Shown: positions 51,191 through 62,649, counted from the stretch's first letter. The stretch is DNA of 64,000 nt from Brachionus manjavacas (GCA_019054805.1 JAHQIY010000002.1:7936001-8000000); one strand, 5' to 3'. Notes: generated by a model not told the origin, from the letters alone. Program-made: numbers and translations.

Positions 51191-53056
51191 ATGGAATCCG
51201 AGGAGACCAAAGTAAATTTAAGCGAGTTAAAATTGACACCGCAATCAGAGCCTTGTTCACAGGCTTCACTTTCAGATATGTCACCTTTAGATCCCCAAAG
51301 ACGCAAAGCCTCCCCAAGTGACCAGAAAGTTCCCTCCAAAAACAGCCCTATACCCAAAGGTATTCTTTAAAACGATAAAGATTTTTCATTACAAAAAATA
51401 CAGAGAAAAAATCAAGTCTTTTTTGCTGATTGAACCCAGACCTTGATCGACATTGTGATCCAGCTGTCTAGTCCCATCAGCAAAATAAGATTATTCCAGG
51501 CTGACTTTTTAAATGATTAAAGGATTAATGTTTTTGTTTGTTGATTAGTCGATTATAAGAAGGATACAAGCGATTTAAAATCAAATGAGAAGGAGAAGAG
51601 GAAGAAAAAGAGCAGACACCGGAGTAGAAGCCGAAGCAGGGGTCACAAGCGCAAGAGAAGCAAGAGTCGAAGTATAAGACACAAAGATAAAAAGTCCAAA
51701 AAATCCAGATCACTAGACCGGAATGATAGACGCACTCACAAATCAAAAAAATCCAAAAAGCGCTCTCGGTCGCGTTCAAGGCATCGGCGCAGACACAAAA
51801 AGTCACCCCTGGTCATCGAGAATATAATCCAAGACAAAAAAATGGATAAAATAATTGATAAAAAACGACTACTGGAATTGGCCAAAGTGGACAGGAGTGA
51901 AAGAACAGACCCTAATTTTGTAAATATATTCAGAGCTCCTGCTATTCCTCAGCCAAAATTGACCTTCATCAGAGAAGACAGGTCAATAGACCAGTTTGTT
52001 GAACTGTGCAAAAATTTAACAAATGAAAATTCTGCACAAAATGAGCCTGTGTTTCAAAATTTTTCAAATAAAACATATTTAGCTAAAGAAAATGTAATAA
52101 AAAATTTTAATTTAATTTTTTTAAAAAAATTTTTTTCTAAGGATTGTCAAATTTTTGACCAGCATGTCAATCAAAGTGCTAAAGAAGACACAATAAGCCA
52201 GCTTTTTCCAGTATCAAGTGGATCTCAGCATCGAGGCTTGCTGGAAAATACAGATGATCCCATTGAGATCGACGATAAAATTTCTAATACCCATTCTGTA
52301 AATTAACAAATAAATAAATTATTTAGAAAGTTTTTTAATAATTAAAATAAAATTTTTAAGCTTCTTGACAATATTATTAATGACGTAAGAAAATTAGGTG
52401 ATATTTAAATTTTGGTCTAAAAAAATTTTCTAGAATTCCAATTTGGGAAGATACACTGGGCTTTCTGATGCCAAATTTTTGACTCCGGATCAACTGGAAG
52501 GCGAGTTTAAAGCATGGACCAAAAAAGTTAGCTCATAAATTTTGTGAAAGAAATTTCTGCAAAGTTTTTCAAGGATTTGTGGACCTCGGGGAATCGAATG
52601 ACCACTGGTATAGGAAAAAAACTGTTGGAAAAAATGGGCTGGAAAGAGGGAGAAGGACTTGGCAGAAATAGAGAAGGCCCAATTGAGCCGATTAAATTAG
52701 ACATAAAGCTGAATCGTAAGGGCCTTGAAGCCGAAGGCTTGGTTAGAGAAACTCTCCAGAAACAAATAGGTAAATATTAAGAAAAAATAAAAAACAATAT
52801 TTATTTGTATCAAGAGGGAAAGCATCCAGTTAGTTGTTTGCTAGAATTGAGTAGAGTTAGAAAATGGTCTGATCCTGTTTATGAAGTGGTTGAAGAGTCT
52901 GGACCAGCGCATCAAAAAAATTTCATGTTTAAGGTTATTTTAAATGGTGTTGCTTACCAGCCATCTGAACCGAGTGCCAACAAAAAATTAGCAAAAGCAA
53001 TGGCCGCTTTTGTATGTCTACAATCATTTGGCATTCAATCAACAATTCCGTCTTAG
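51191..53056 (+). CDS. SON: SON-like splicing cofactor (RS region, G-patch, dsRBD)
   Basis: Six exons can be joined: 51191-51359, 51549-52093, 52142-52297, 52434-52526, 52574-52769 and 52815-53056. Introns are 189, 48, 136, 47 and 45 bp, all GT-AG. The 48-bp one (52094-52141) keeps the frame if retained, so it is the least certain. Exon 1 is Ser/Pro-rich. Exon 2 opens with an Arg/Ser region (KKKSRHRSRSRSRGHKRKRS; SKKRSRSRSRHRRRH). Then come GRYTGLSDAKFLTPDQLE, a G-patch (TTGIGKKLLEKMGWKEGEGL then GRNREGPIEPI), and a C-terminal dsRBD (GKHPVSCLLELSRVRKWSDP; FKVILNGVAYQPSEPSANKK). This order and wording match animal SON. About 466 residues, far shorter than vertebrate SON, which has a huge repeat region. 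By family it is a nuclear-speckle protein supporting splicing of weak introns. AATAAA at 53091-53096. Confidence 0.92.
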
Positions 53057-53585
53057 TCTAATCAAAAAAGTGTATTATTTTAGTTTATTAAATAAATATT
53101 TTGTATTTCTAATGTTTATATTTGGTATTTTTAAAAATATTCCAGCTTTTATTAGCCAAGTTAGAGTTTGCGTACGGCAAACTGATCCCATTTTGCACAT
53201 TAACCGGAACTAAATGAATCGACCTTTGTTTCCCAAAATTAAAGCTTTTTTGCTTATTACTTTATTTTTAATAAGCGTTATTTGATTTTAATTTGAAAAA
53301 CCAGAGTTGTTTAAAATTCACAAGTCAAGTTCAAGTCCGGACTTTTTTTTATTTTTTTTTAAAAAAAGAGCTAGTCTGAACTTTAAAGCTTACTAATGTT
53401 TATATTATATACCTGGAACTACCTGGAACGGCAAAAAGATTATTTTGACCTCATCATCACATATGATAAATAGCGTCGGGACCCGTAGAAGCGGAAACTT
53501 TACAGGCCAACATTTTCAGAAACCCTGACCTTGTCTGCATTAACCGGGCAACTTTAATCTTTCAAATTTAAAAAAAAATAAATTA
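53057..53585. other. SON 3' UTR and repeat-bearing spacer
   Basis: Polyadenylation signal at 53091. 53303-53352 carries a CAAGTC-family end (CCAGAGTTGTTTAAAATTCA then AAGTTCAAGTCCGGACTT). No gene. Confidence 0.45.
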
Positions 53586-54347
53586 CAGTCAATCCTCGAT
53601 ATAACGACAAAGTTGGGCGGAAATTTTTATATTCGTTGTATCGAAAATCCCATACAAAAGCATTGAATAAATTTTAAGATTTATTATTTTGAATTTTTAT
53701 TAAAATAAATGAAAAAGGTGAAAAAATTTATAAAAAAATAAAATGAAAAGAAAAATTAATCCTTTTTAACATACGAAGTAATAGTTGTTTGTTTATTACA
53801 ACTTTTTTCAATTACCGAATTTTCAATATTAAAAAAAAAGTTAACGATATTTGATGAATCATATTCTTGTTTATTTAAAAAAAATCTTTTAAAACGTTAA
53901 TTCGTTAATTGTTTCAAGTGAATAACATTTTCGTTTTTTTGGGACAGGATTAGATAAATTTTCACTCATTTTAATAAAAAGATTAACAGATAAAATTTTT
54001 ACCTGTAAATATATATTTTTTATTGAAAGAATATAGATAAAGTCAAATAAAGAACAATTAAATTTTTGCTTTATTTCCAATTAGTTAATTAAATGTCAAG
54101 ATTTTTTTATAATATAAAGGTGCGAATTTTTTTTTGATTTTTCGTTGTATGAAGTTTTATTTCTTAAGAAAAAGATTAATTGGTTCGTTAGAAGAACCTT
54201 GTTGTATCGGGTTTTCGTTGCATCAAAATTCGTTCTATAGAAGATAAAAAGTATTCATTTTCCATTGAACGAAATCGGTTCTGATAATCGAATTCGTTCT
54301 ATAGGGTTTTTCGTTCTATGGGGTTTCGTTGTACGGAGGATTGACTG
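53586..54347 (-). mobile_element. pogo/Tigger-like deletion derivative, TA target
   Basis: TA at 53584-53585 and 54348-54349. Termini CAGTCAATCCTCGATATAAC and, on the other strand, CAGTCAATCCTCCGTACAAC agree at 16-17 of 20 positions; CAGT...CTCG-x-TAACGA is typical of Tigger/pogo ends. On the minus strand MSENLSNPVPKKRKCYSLET (about 53910-53975) resembles the start of a CENP-B/pogo helix-turn-helix, and further on IENSVIEKSCNKQTITTSYV then KKD-stop resembles a Tigger C-terminus. The middle of the transposase is deleted. Confidence 0.75.
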
Positions 54348-54399
54348 TATTTAAATGATAAAAAAAGTTAAAAAATTTTTTTTTTTGGAAATTTTAAGT

Positions 54400-54500
54400 G
54401 GTATCCCGCCAAAAATTTGACTGCTTGGCTGATCGGACAAATGACCGCCAGAAACCGTCCATGTATTGAGCTCATAGCGGTTTGTCTTGACCGTATCCAA
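54400..54500. other. Unclassified repeat end
   Basis: A less AT-rich patch ending CCGTATCCAACACTAATG, resembling the ...CATCCAACACTAG end at 60,090 and the CAACACTA terminus of the hAT element at 35,009. Probably a relic of a hAT-like terminus. Confidence 0.35.
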
Positions 54501-54631
54501 CACTAATGATAAACAACTGTGGTTAACCGAAATTATTATTATTTAAGCTAAAAAACGAATAAAAATTGTCTATATTTATTGATTTTTATAATTTTAATTT
54601 GATTATTCTTTATATTTTGAATGTACTACAG

Positions 54632-54927
54632 ATAGCAGAACAGATCAACAGAAAGCTTTACCAGCCCTAATAAGAAATTCAATAGGGCCGATTAATCAAG
54701 AATTGTTTTCGTTACAAACTAATTCAAATCTGGCAGAAACTCCAATAACTATAGAAACACAATCAATCGAGTCAGAGCTTAGTACTCAAATAGCTTTATT
54801 AACAGCAAACGATAACTCAACTCAAACAGTCCAAAAAAGAGGCAGAGGACGTCCGAGAAAAACTGATTTGGTTCAAACATCAAATGTCACTCAAACGAGT
54901 AAAAAGAGAAAAATAAATCAAAATTGA
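54632..54927 (+). CDS. AT-hook protein, probable 3' exon
   Basis: An acceptor-like TACTACAG ends at 54631; the frame then runs SRTDQQKALPALIRNSIGPI, QELFSLQTNSNLAETPITIE and STQTVQKRGRGRPRKTDLVQ and ends KKRKINQN-stop. KRGRGRPRK is a canonical AT-hook, which binds the minor groove of AT-rich DNA; the tail has an NLS-like KKRK. Upstream exons were not found. It resembles the AT-hook pseudogene at 17536-18640, so it could be the C-terminus of a transposon-encoded or domesticated protein. Confidence 0.45.
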
Positions 54928-55410
54928 TTAATTAATCGAATATTAATTGATTTGTTTTTATTTTTTTTGTTAGTACTAATAAAATTTTTTTTACTACCTT
55001 TTGATATAATAATCTCTACTTTTATTTCTACAATTAAATAAAATATTTACTACTGCAATAATTATTATCCTTTTTTGAATTTATTAAAATTAAATTGAGT
55101 TAAATAAATAGCAATGGGAATCCATCAGTCAGAATAGAGAATTCTGCAGTTCCAGGTGGTTATTATGGCGGCCAAGCAAGTGTTGGACTTCTGAGAAAAA
55201 AATTAAATAAATAGGTCCGAACTTGGACTTAATTTTGGGACTTTAAAACAAATCTGGAAAAAACATAAAAGCCTTTAAATAAATCTAAATGTTTGTAGAA
55301 TATTTAGATTTTTAAAGGAACTAAGAAAAAAACACTAAAGGACACCAAAGCACAAATGTTTTTGATATTAAATTAAAAAAAGTACTCAAAAGATCTTATT
55401 TTATTTTTAT
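54928..55410. other. AT-rich spacer
   Basis: A CAAGTC-like patch (GTCCGAACTTGGACTTAA) occurs at 55216-55240. No gene. Confidence 0.35.
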
Positions 55411-55419
55411 TTAAATAAT

Positions 55420-56300
55420 AATTTAAGGGCCGTGGCCCTTGGGAAGTTCAGAATGGTCTAAAACCTTCTTTTCAACCCGCATGCGATTATAAAAATGTTT
55501 AATACAATTAAAAAGATACAGATAAAAATTTTTGTACATAAACTTATTTACAGATTAATAAAAGATAAGAAAAGTTTAGTCTTGTTCAAAATCTAAAAAG
55601 TTATCAAAAGGTGTTTTGATTTTATAGGTTGAGTCTGTTGCGTAGTTTTGAAGGTTGTTTGTGATCAGGTCGTCTTGGTCTTTTGACAAAACGAATTTGA
55701 TAAAAAGTTTTTTTAGCCTTGTTTCTAGTAGATCGATTTTTAAAGTTTGATGTATAGTCTCTGTCGAGGTTTTAAATGGGAAACGTTTGATTGATCGAAG
55801 GATTTTTTTTTGAAAAATTTGAAGGTCTTTTGAGATTCTTTGGGTAACAGTGTTTAGAATAAACACTGGTACGAATGTTGATCGAATTAGAGAATTAAAT
55901 ATTATTTTGCTCAGTTTGATCTGATTTTTTAGTTTAATCGCTTTGATTTTTTGTAGCATTTTCACTTTTGGCATGAGTTTTGTTTTGATGTTTGAGAGAT
56001 GTTCTCGGTAGTTGAGTTTAGGATCGATTTTAATACCAAGGAATATTGGATACGGGTCAATTGGAATGTTTGAGTCATCAAGAGTAAGATGAAGATTGTA
56101 TTTATTTTTGTATTTAGATCTGTAGCCAGCTGTCGTAAAAGTGGTATGAACTGTTTTCATTTTGTTAATCGTTAAACCGTTTGTTATACAAAAGTCGTTA
56201 ATAGAGTTGATTGCTTTCTGGAGATGAAATTCGATGTCTTTCTTTTTACTTCCGGTGAACCATATGGCTAAGTCATCAGCAAAGAGAGCGTGTTGGATCT
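55420..56300 (-). mobile_element. LINE fragment: RT motif C to C-terminus
   Basis: On the minus strand from about 56297: HALFADDLAIWFTGSKKKDI, FHLQKAINSINDFCITNGLT, then the frame 56160-55576 with YPIFLGIKIDPKLNYREHLS, LKNQIKLSKIIFNSLIRSTF and ISKDLQIFQKKILRSIKRFP. FADD is the catalytic motif C, and the remainder is an uninterrupted thumb/C-terminal domain, distinct from the other LINE families here. The 3' UTR ends with a hairpin AAGGGCCGTGGCCCTT near 55426-55441. Truncated on the 5' side. Confidence 0.8.
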
Positions 56301-56539
56301 TAAATGATCTTAAATGTCAAAAGATCTTAAATGCTTTTTTATTCTCATTGTCAATCAATAGATTTTGGATATTCTGATTATTCTCAAAAAATAGTGAGGA
56401 CAAGAATGACTTGTTTTAATAATAATTTCAAATTCAAATGATTAAGCTGGGATTTCATCAAAAATGATCGATTAGGGTTATTTTATGTCTGAATAGGTTT
56501 GAATTTTTAATTTACCTTTAAATGGTAGTTAAGATTTTC

Positions 56540-57098
56540 GAAACAAAAAATATCTTATATTAAATGTTAGACCACATTTAGAATATGCTGCACCAGTATA
56601 GAAAAAAAGATTCAAAGTTGCTTGAAAAAGTGCAGCGTAGAGGGACGAAATTAGTGCCTAGTCTGAGCAATCTCGATTATCAAAGTTGACTGGAAACAGT
56701 TGGACTTACAACACTCGAGAAAAGAAGAGAGAGAGGTGATTTAATGCAAATCTTTTAAGTATACAATGGACAAAGCAATATAAATTGGTTTCAACCGGTC
56801 AAATTTCTATTCACACTGATGGTCCAGCATCAAATGTAAGGGGACATAAGCATCGGCTTGAGAGACAGTTAATAAGTAATTGTGAACAAAGACAAAATTT
56901 TTTTTCGAACAGGATTGCTCCAAATAAAATAGATTGTCAGATCGAACTATAAAAGCCAAGTCAATTAATTGTTTCAAAAATTGTATAGATACGATCGAAA
57001 AATAAAGATAGCTGATAAAGTATGGTTAATTGAACTCATACTACTACAAGTTAAACTTGTTTCAGCTTTTATTATTATTATTATTATTATTTTTATTA
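56540..57098 (+). mobile_element. LINE ORF2 3' fragment with ATT tail
   Basis: Plus strand: VRPHLEYAAPV, a stop, KKDSKLLEKVQRRGTKLVPS, LSNLDYQS, a stop, LETVGLTTLEKRRERGDLMQ and IFKVYNGQ, the CR1/jockey-like C-terminal region, with several stops. It ends in an ATTATTATTATT tract at about 57070-57097. Confidence 0.75.
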
Positions 57099-58390
57099 AA
57101 TAAAACTTTTTAAAAAGGATTATATTTTATCGAAAAGCTAAAAATAATTTTGTCGACAGGATATAAATTTTAAAATATTTGAGAGTTCAGAATTTGTAAG
57201 ATAGTTGTTGAATCTGGGACGGCAAAAATATCATTTTTCCGCGACAATAACTACCTGGAACTGCATAAATTTGTCCTTGATTTTGACCGATGGATTCCCC
57301 ATGCTCTTTACTTGACACAATTTAATTAAAAAATTTTAAAATTAAGAAAAATCAGAATAAAAATCATTGAAATTAGAATTTTTTTAATTTTTTTGTGAAA
57401 ATTTAAAAATAAAAAAATCTAGATAATTTATAATTTTTTTTTATAAAATCTTAATTGAAAATAATTGGACAATGGACAATTAATAGGCGAAACAGAACTT
57501 TTCTTGCAATTTTAGCAGAAAAGTCTTCACATTCATTGAATGCAAAAAAAATTTCACGATCATGTTAAGCAGTAAAAATGACTGGAAAAATGCTTTGACT
57601 TAGGCGGAAATTTTCGTGATCTTCTGTTAAATATAATTTTCCTAGAATAATTACTCTGCATAATTGGAAAAAGAGGAAAATTTTTTTGATCAATTTATAA
57701 AAATAGAGAAAAAGTTGACTTTGGGATCTCGGAACTCCGAGTCATCAAGATTAAGACAATTCAACACTTTAAGAATTTTCTAGTCATGATATTCATCGTG
57801 AAAAAAAAAATTGAATTTTTTTTGGACTTTTTAAGCCCGAACTTAGACTTGTGACTTTTAAACAACCCTGGAATTGACATAAATATAAATATAAAATAAA
57901 TGATAATGTAACAAAATGGGGTATGGTTGATCGACCCGTTAGAGGGAATCGGTTTTTTAGAAAAAAAATTTTCATTATAAAATTTAAAATTCAATTGTTA
58001 AAAATTTTCTCTTTTAATTAGTTAGACTATTTTCATAAACACAATGCAAAATGTTCCTTTGAACATGCATTATTCACAAATATTTATAAAAAATACATGT
58101 TTTTGCAATGGGAGTTTTTTTTTTAAATAAAATTTTAAAAAATGACTCTTGTTTTACATTTTATTTGATTTAAAAAAAAAATTCGTTCGTTCAAAAATTC
58201 TAGCACTTTTTGAAACACGAAAATTTATGAAAACACATCTAAGCCTAGAAAATTCTTATATATATACAAATTTATTGAAAAAGTAATTGAGAATAATTTG
58301 GAAGATGCAACAAGCTCTTAGATTTGAAGAACATATCAAAGATGTTTACTTCCTGATAGAAAAATTTTTGGAGAAATGGTCCTGTCCTGT
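57099..58390. other. AT-rich spacer
   Basis: Contains an inverted CAAGTC-family end at 57820-57870 (AGACTTGTGACTTTTAAACA then ACCCTGG). No gene recognised. Confidence 0.4.
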
Positions 58391-58394
58391 CATT

Positions 58395-59115
58395 TCGTTT
58401 CAAATCTTTCAATGAAGTTGTTGTATGGGCTGTATGGAAGAAAGCCAACTTGACGCCAATATTTAAGAAAGGCGTTATAAGTGATCCCAGAAACTACCGT
58501 CCTAACTTCAATAATAGGCAAAATCATGGAGAAGCTAATCTGCAATGAAATGATGGTTCACTTGGCAAATAAGCTACTCACAAATGAGCAACACAGCTTT
58601 GTCTTTAGCACCAACAATCTTTTGGAAAGTCTAGACTTGATCACTGAAGCCCTAAACCGAGATTTTCAAGCATTTGATGTGTTTTTGACTTTGCCAAGGT
58701 TGTCGACTGTGTGGTATACGAATTACTGCTGACCAAACTTGAATGTTATGGCTTTTCAGATAAAATTCTAAACTGGCTCAAAGATTTTCCTACAAATAGA
58801 ACGCCAATAGTGACTGTTAGTGAATCTAGCTTAAATGGCTTGTGGTGTGCCTTATGAGCGGTCCTTGGACTATTACTGTTTATCATTTTCATAAACGACA
58901 TGCCGGAATCACCGCGAAATAAATGATATTTAAATTAGGAAAGGAAATTTTTATTTCTTTTACTATTTAAATGTAGTCTCACTGCTCAGTTAACTAGAAG
59001 AAAAAGACTATGTCACACTTAGCTTTGTGGAGCTTGAAGGCCTTCATGCTATGATGGGATGCTATTCAAAAAATTGTGAATGAATTCAGTTTTGAGTTTA
59101 GTCTAAAATAAAAGG
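58395..59115 (+). mobile_element. LINE reverse-transcriptase fragment, frameshifted
   Basis: Plus-strand pieces: VVWAVWKKANLTPIFKKGVI, SDPRNYRP, then shifted LTSIIGKIMEKLICNEMMVH, KLLTNEQHSFVFSTNNLLES, then DFAKVVDCVVYELLLTKLEC, YGFSDKILNWLKDF and LGLLLFIIFINDMPESP. These are RT fingers and palm up to just before motif C. A shorter relic WDAIQKIVNEFSFEFSLK follows near 59060-59110. Three or more frameshifts; dead. Confidence 0.78.
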
Positions 59116-59925
59116 TAACAATAGTTCGAAATCTTATACAAGCCTAGGAAATTATCTTGTGCATATTTTTTTTCAATTGTTTTTTGACGATGATGAAAAA
59201 AATAATCAGCGGTCTGATGGAAATTAGTAATACTCAATCCCTTTATTATATATTTTTGATAAATTTTAAACTCTTTTATGTAACCATTTTATTTCTTTAT
59301 TTTTTAACTTTTTATTCAAAAATGTGATAAAATTAATGAAAATTTTTTTATTAAGACTTTTTTTATTCTAAATGCTAGTATCACATTTTACAAATCATCA
59401 TATTTCTTCATACGCTTCAAGTTTTGGAAATTAAAATTTGTATATTTACCTGTGCGCAAAACCTTAAAAAGATCTTCATGTTTAAAAAAAGCTATTAATT
59501 TGAGACTTAATTATTTAATAAACAAGCTGAGAAAAGCTTTATATTCTTCAAACTTTTTAAATTAATTTTTTAGAAAAAAAATTGGATTAATTATAAAACC
59601 ATTAAAAAACTTTTGAAGTCGAAAATTAAATTTTTTTTTTTATAGTAAAGATGAAACATACTCAAGTCCAATACAACTTTTTGATACCAATAAAATATGA
59701 TAAAATTAAAAAACCAAATAATATTTTATGTTAAGAAAAAAATTTATTTATTTGCATTATTAACTTTACTAAAAAATCAAAAATAATCGATCATTTTAGT
59801 TAATTTAGAACAAACTATTAATTTAAAATTTTTTTTTTGAAGAATTTTATAAAATTCTACCTAAATCTTCAGGAAATTTATTATTAAATATAAAATGAGC
59901 AATTTGATATAAAGTTTTGATCATA
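59116..59925. other. AT-rich spacer
   Basis: No gene or repeat recognised. Confidence 0.3.
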
Positions 59926-59929
59926 AATT

Positions 59930-60095
59930 TCAACATGCCCCAAAAAGTAGCCCGTCAAAATAAACGAGCTAAATTTAGACGGTTTCTTAGACCGCCCGTT
60001 TAAAATTAAACGGTTATTAAACGGGCCAACGACAGCGAGTAACCGCCCGTCTATTGGATCGGTTAGCTCTGTCCGCATCCAACACTAGTGTGATA
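59930..60095 (-). repeat. Second copy of the CCCGTTTAA-motif repeat end
   Basis: In reverse orientation this matches the left end of the insertion at 10587: GTTGGATGCGGACAGAGCTA, then GGTTACTCGC, TCGTTGGCCCGTTTA and GGGCTACTTTTTG. It is preceded by AGTG, giving an AGTGTTGG terminus similar to the hAT element at 32076. Confidence 0.7.
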
Positions 60096-60224
60096 CCTTC
60101 TTCTTTAATTTATAATTAACTTCATTTAAAAACCTAATAAAGGAATACTTAAGCTAAATGATTCGTTCAAAAAAATGATTCTTGAACCAAATCTTAGAGG
60201 TTTAGCTAACCTTTTGATTCAGAC

Positions 60225-61136
60225 ATTTTCATGAAAAAAATTTTTTTTTTTTAAATTCAAAAAGGAAAACAAAAAAAATTAATTGAATTTTGTGACAAAA
60301 ATTGTCGTAAATTTCGGTAAATTTTTGTAAAAAAAGGTAAAAATGGTAAAAATTGTAAAAATTTCAACAGAAAAGGAAAAATGGATTTTTTATTATTTCA
60401 TTCAATTTTTTTTCTAAACAAATTATGAAAATTAAAATTTATTTGTCAATTATTTGTTTTCCCAAATTCAGTATTTGAAAATATTAAGTACGAAAATGTT
60501 AAATTTTTTCTTGTATTCAGAAATTATCAAAAATCGTTTATATAGAGCTCTATAAAAAATAGATATACAATCAGAATTAAATGATCTGACCAGTCACCAT
60601 TTCTATCACTTACAATCTCAACAACCTAGAAATGTTTTATTAAAAAATTAAAATAATAAAATTTTTTAATATTTTTTTACATATTAAAGATGATTTATAT
60701 ATTTCTTACATTTTTCAACTGTCAAAGTTTTTTGAAATGCTTAATATCAAAAGTAAAATAATATGCTTTAAATGAAATCAAAGGTTAGATATAAATTTTT
60801 TTAAAAAGCTGGGCTTTAAAATTTATTCCAAAAGGATCAACATTCAAAGAAGCTTGGGACAAGACAGTTAACAACTTAAAAGCAAAAAAAGCTAGAAAAT
60901 CAAATTTATTTTGTAAATATTTGACAAATAAATGTTAATTTTCATAATTTGTTTAGAAATAAAATTGAATGAAATAATAAAAAATCCATTTTTCCTTTTC
61001 TGTTGATTTTTACCATTTTTTACCTTTTTTTAAAAGAATTTACCGAAATTTACGACAATTTTTGTCACAAAATTCAATTAATTTTTTTTTGTTTTCCTTT
61101 TTGAATTTTTGAAAAAAAAATTTTTTTCATGAAAAT
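60225..61136. mobile_element. Fold-back element, arms of about 225-230 bp
   Basis: Left arm 60225-60456 and right arm about 60914-61136 are inverted copies, beginning ATTTTCATGAAAAAAA and containing TTTTGTGACAAAAATTGTCG and AAAAGGAAAAATGGATTTTT, with a few mismatches. The central 450 bp is AT-rich and non-coding. The right flank continues for 170 bp with GGTAAA/TTTACC motifs ending GCAGCACTGTA; the left flank lacks these, so the true termini are unclear. Confidence 0.75.
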
Positions 61137-61492
61137 CGGCTTTTTTCGAGAAATTTTGGAAATTTTTTTTTTCACTGAATTTTCCAGTAATTATCGGTAT
61201 TTTACGAAAAATACCCTTTTTTAGATTACCACATTTTACGGTAAATATGGTAAAATATCGTGAATTTACCATAATTTACGTAAAATATGGTGAATTCAAC
61301 GTATCGTAGCAGCACTGTATATCTAGTACCTAATAATTTTATATATAAAAATAACAATTATAAAAAATCTTAATTTAGACAGCTGCTAATTTAAAGGTTT
61401 CTGGTATAAAACTTTGAACAGGAAAGCCTTGGGCGATTAATCTTTACTGTTTAAGTCTTCAGAGTTTAAAATCTGTTGTTGAAAATTTAATA
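61137..61492. other. GGTAAA/TTTACC-rich flank and spacer
   Basis: 61160-61310 is rich in TTTACGGTAAATATGG-type words and ends near AGCAGCACTGTATA. No gene. Confidence 0.35.
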
Positions 61493-61930
61493 ATGAAAGA
61501 AAACGTAAGTAATTCACTTCAAAATATTATTCAAAATAATTCAATATCAAACAGATCACTATATAATGAAACAAATGGCCAAGTTACCCCTTCTGACATT
61601 TCAGAGAGCTTTTTTTTTCTGAAGAGTATGATTTGCCTATGTCTAGTTTACCAAGTTAATTGTTCAAAATTGAGCTTTTTGATGAAATAAAAAAATTTAA
61701 ATCTTTTTGAACGGCAAATAACAACGAAGTAATTAAATGAAAAAATTCTAGAGAATTTTGGTACCGAAATCAAGAGATTTTTCCCAAAATAACCGAATAT
61801 GAAAAAATAATATTGAACATAGGTTTTTCAGGTGCTTTTGTCAAACATTTCTTCAGTATTTGCGGAGATCTACTACAAAAATATTACAGTAGATCTTTCT
61901 ACAACTAAGGATTTTAGCTGCCTTAGCTGC
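61493..61930 (+). pseudogene. hAT transposase C-terminal fragment
   Basis: The plus strand begins MKENVSNSLQNIIQNNSISN and continues through VTPSDISE; shifted frames then give LFDEIKKFKS, FWYRNQEIFPKITEYEKIIL and NIGFSGAFVKHFFSICGDLL. The last two resemble the hAT dimerisation domain (FW...P...ER-x-FS). Frameshifts and stops throughout. Separate from the fragment at 62650, which lies downstream but covers an earlier part of the protein. Confidence 0.6.
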
Positions 61931-62640
61931 TTCAATTCGCCATAAAATTAATTGCAATCGATCATTAGAATTTAATAAATACTTAAAATTAAATTTTTTT
62001 ATAAAAATAAATAAAATTTTGTTTTAGACTTAATTGGGTCTTTTCATAAAAGATAATTTTTTGTAATTATAGATTTGAATTTTCAAAATTAAACTTACTA
62101 AATCTTAATTTTTTTTATCCGCATATTCGGGAACTAAATTCCGCAAAATAAAATTAAAATACTAAAATTCGGAATTCCGCGTTTTAGTAGGTCATATTGC
62201 GGAATAAAGCACTTAAATTCAGTGCGGAATTTCGCAAAAATATTCCGCTTTGCGTATTCCGCTTTGCGTATTCCGCTTTGCGTATTCCGCTTTGCGTATT
62301 CCGCATTGCGAGTTTTAGGTACAACCAAACAAAACTAATTCAAAAATTTATTTTATTTTTCTTTTTTTTCTAATCTTGAGGTTACATTTCTTTGAAATAT
62401 TGAAAATTTTAATAAATAATAAGGAAAAAATAATTTTTAGATCACTGATACGATAAATAGGCAAAAAAAAAATTTTTTTTAAATTTCTTGACGATTCATC
62501 ATCAAAATAAAATCGGTTTTCCAGTTTTGGATTCGGTACGCAACCAAAATAAAATCTGTTTTTTGGTTGTCGATCTCGTTTTAGGTAGGAAACCGAATCT
62601 GAAACTACTTAGCGTTTTTTTTTCGGCACAATTGTCTAGT
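61931..62640. other. Spacer with tandem array
   Basis: Holds the 14-bp array at 62241-62310 and a GCGGAAT-rich neighbourhood (62150-62240) that looks like diverged older units. The stretch 62510-62610 repeats AAAATCGGTTTTCCAGTTTT / CCAAAATAAAATCTG-like words. No gene. Confidence 0.4.
62241..62310. repeat. 14-bp tandem repeat, five units
   Basis: Units TATTCCGCTTTGCG start at 62241, 62255, 62269, 62283 and 62297; the last has one change. The open minus frame through it is a repeat artefact. Confidence 0.92.
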
Positions 62641-62649
62641 ATGACTTTC

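Noticed and set aside
51525-51806. 93-codon minus frame opposite the SON RS region
   Set aside because: Shadow of the Arg/Ser repeat coding sequence on the plus strand.
53303-57870. One 4.5-kb transposon bounded by the inverted CAAGTC ends
   Set aside because: The ends are inverted relative to each other, but flanking 8-mers do not match and unrelated elements fill the interval, so they are treated as separate relics.
62134-62328. 64-codon minus frame with AKRNTQSGIRKAEYAKRN repeats
   Set aside because: Translation of the 14-bp tandem array and its diverged flank, not a gene.
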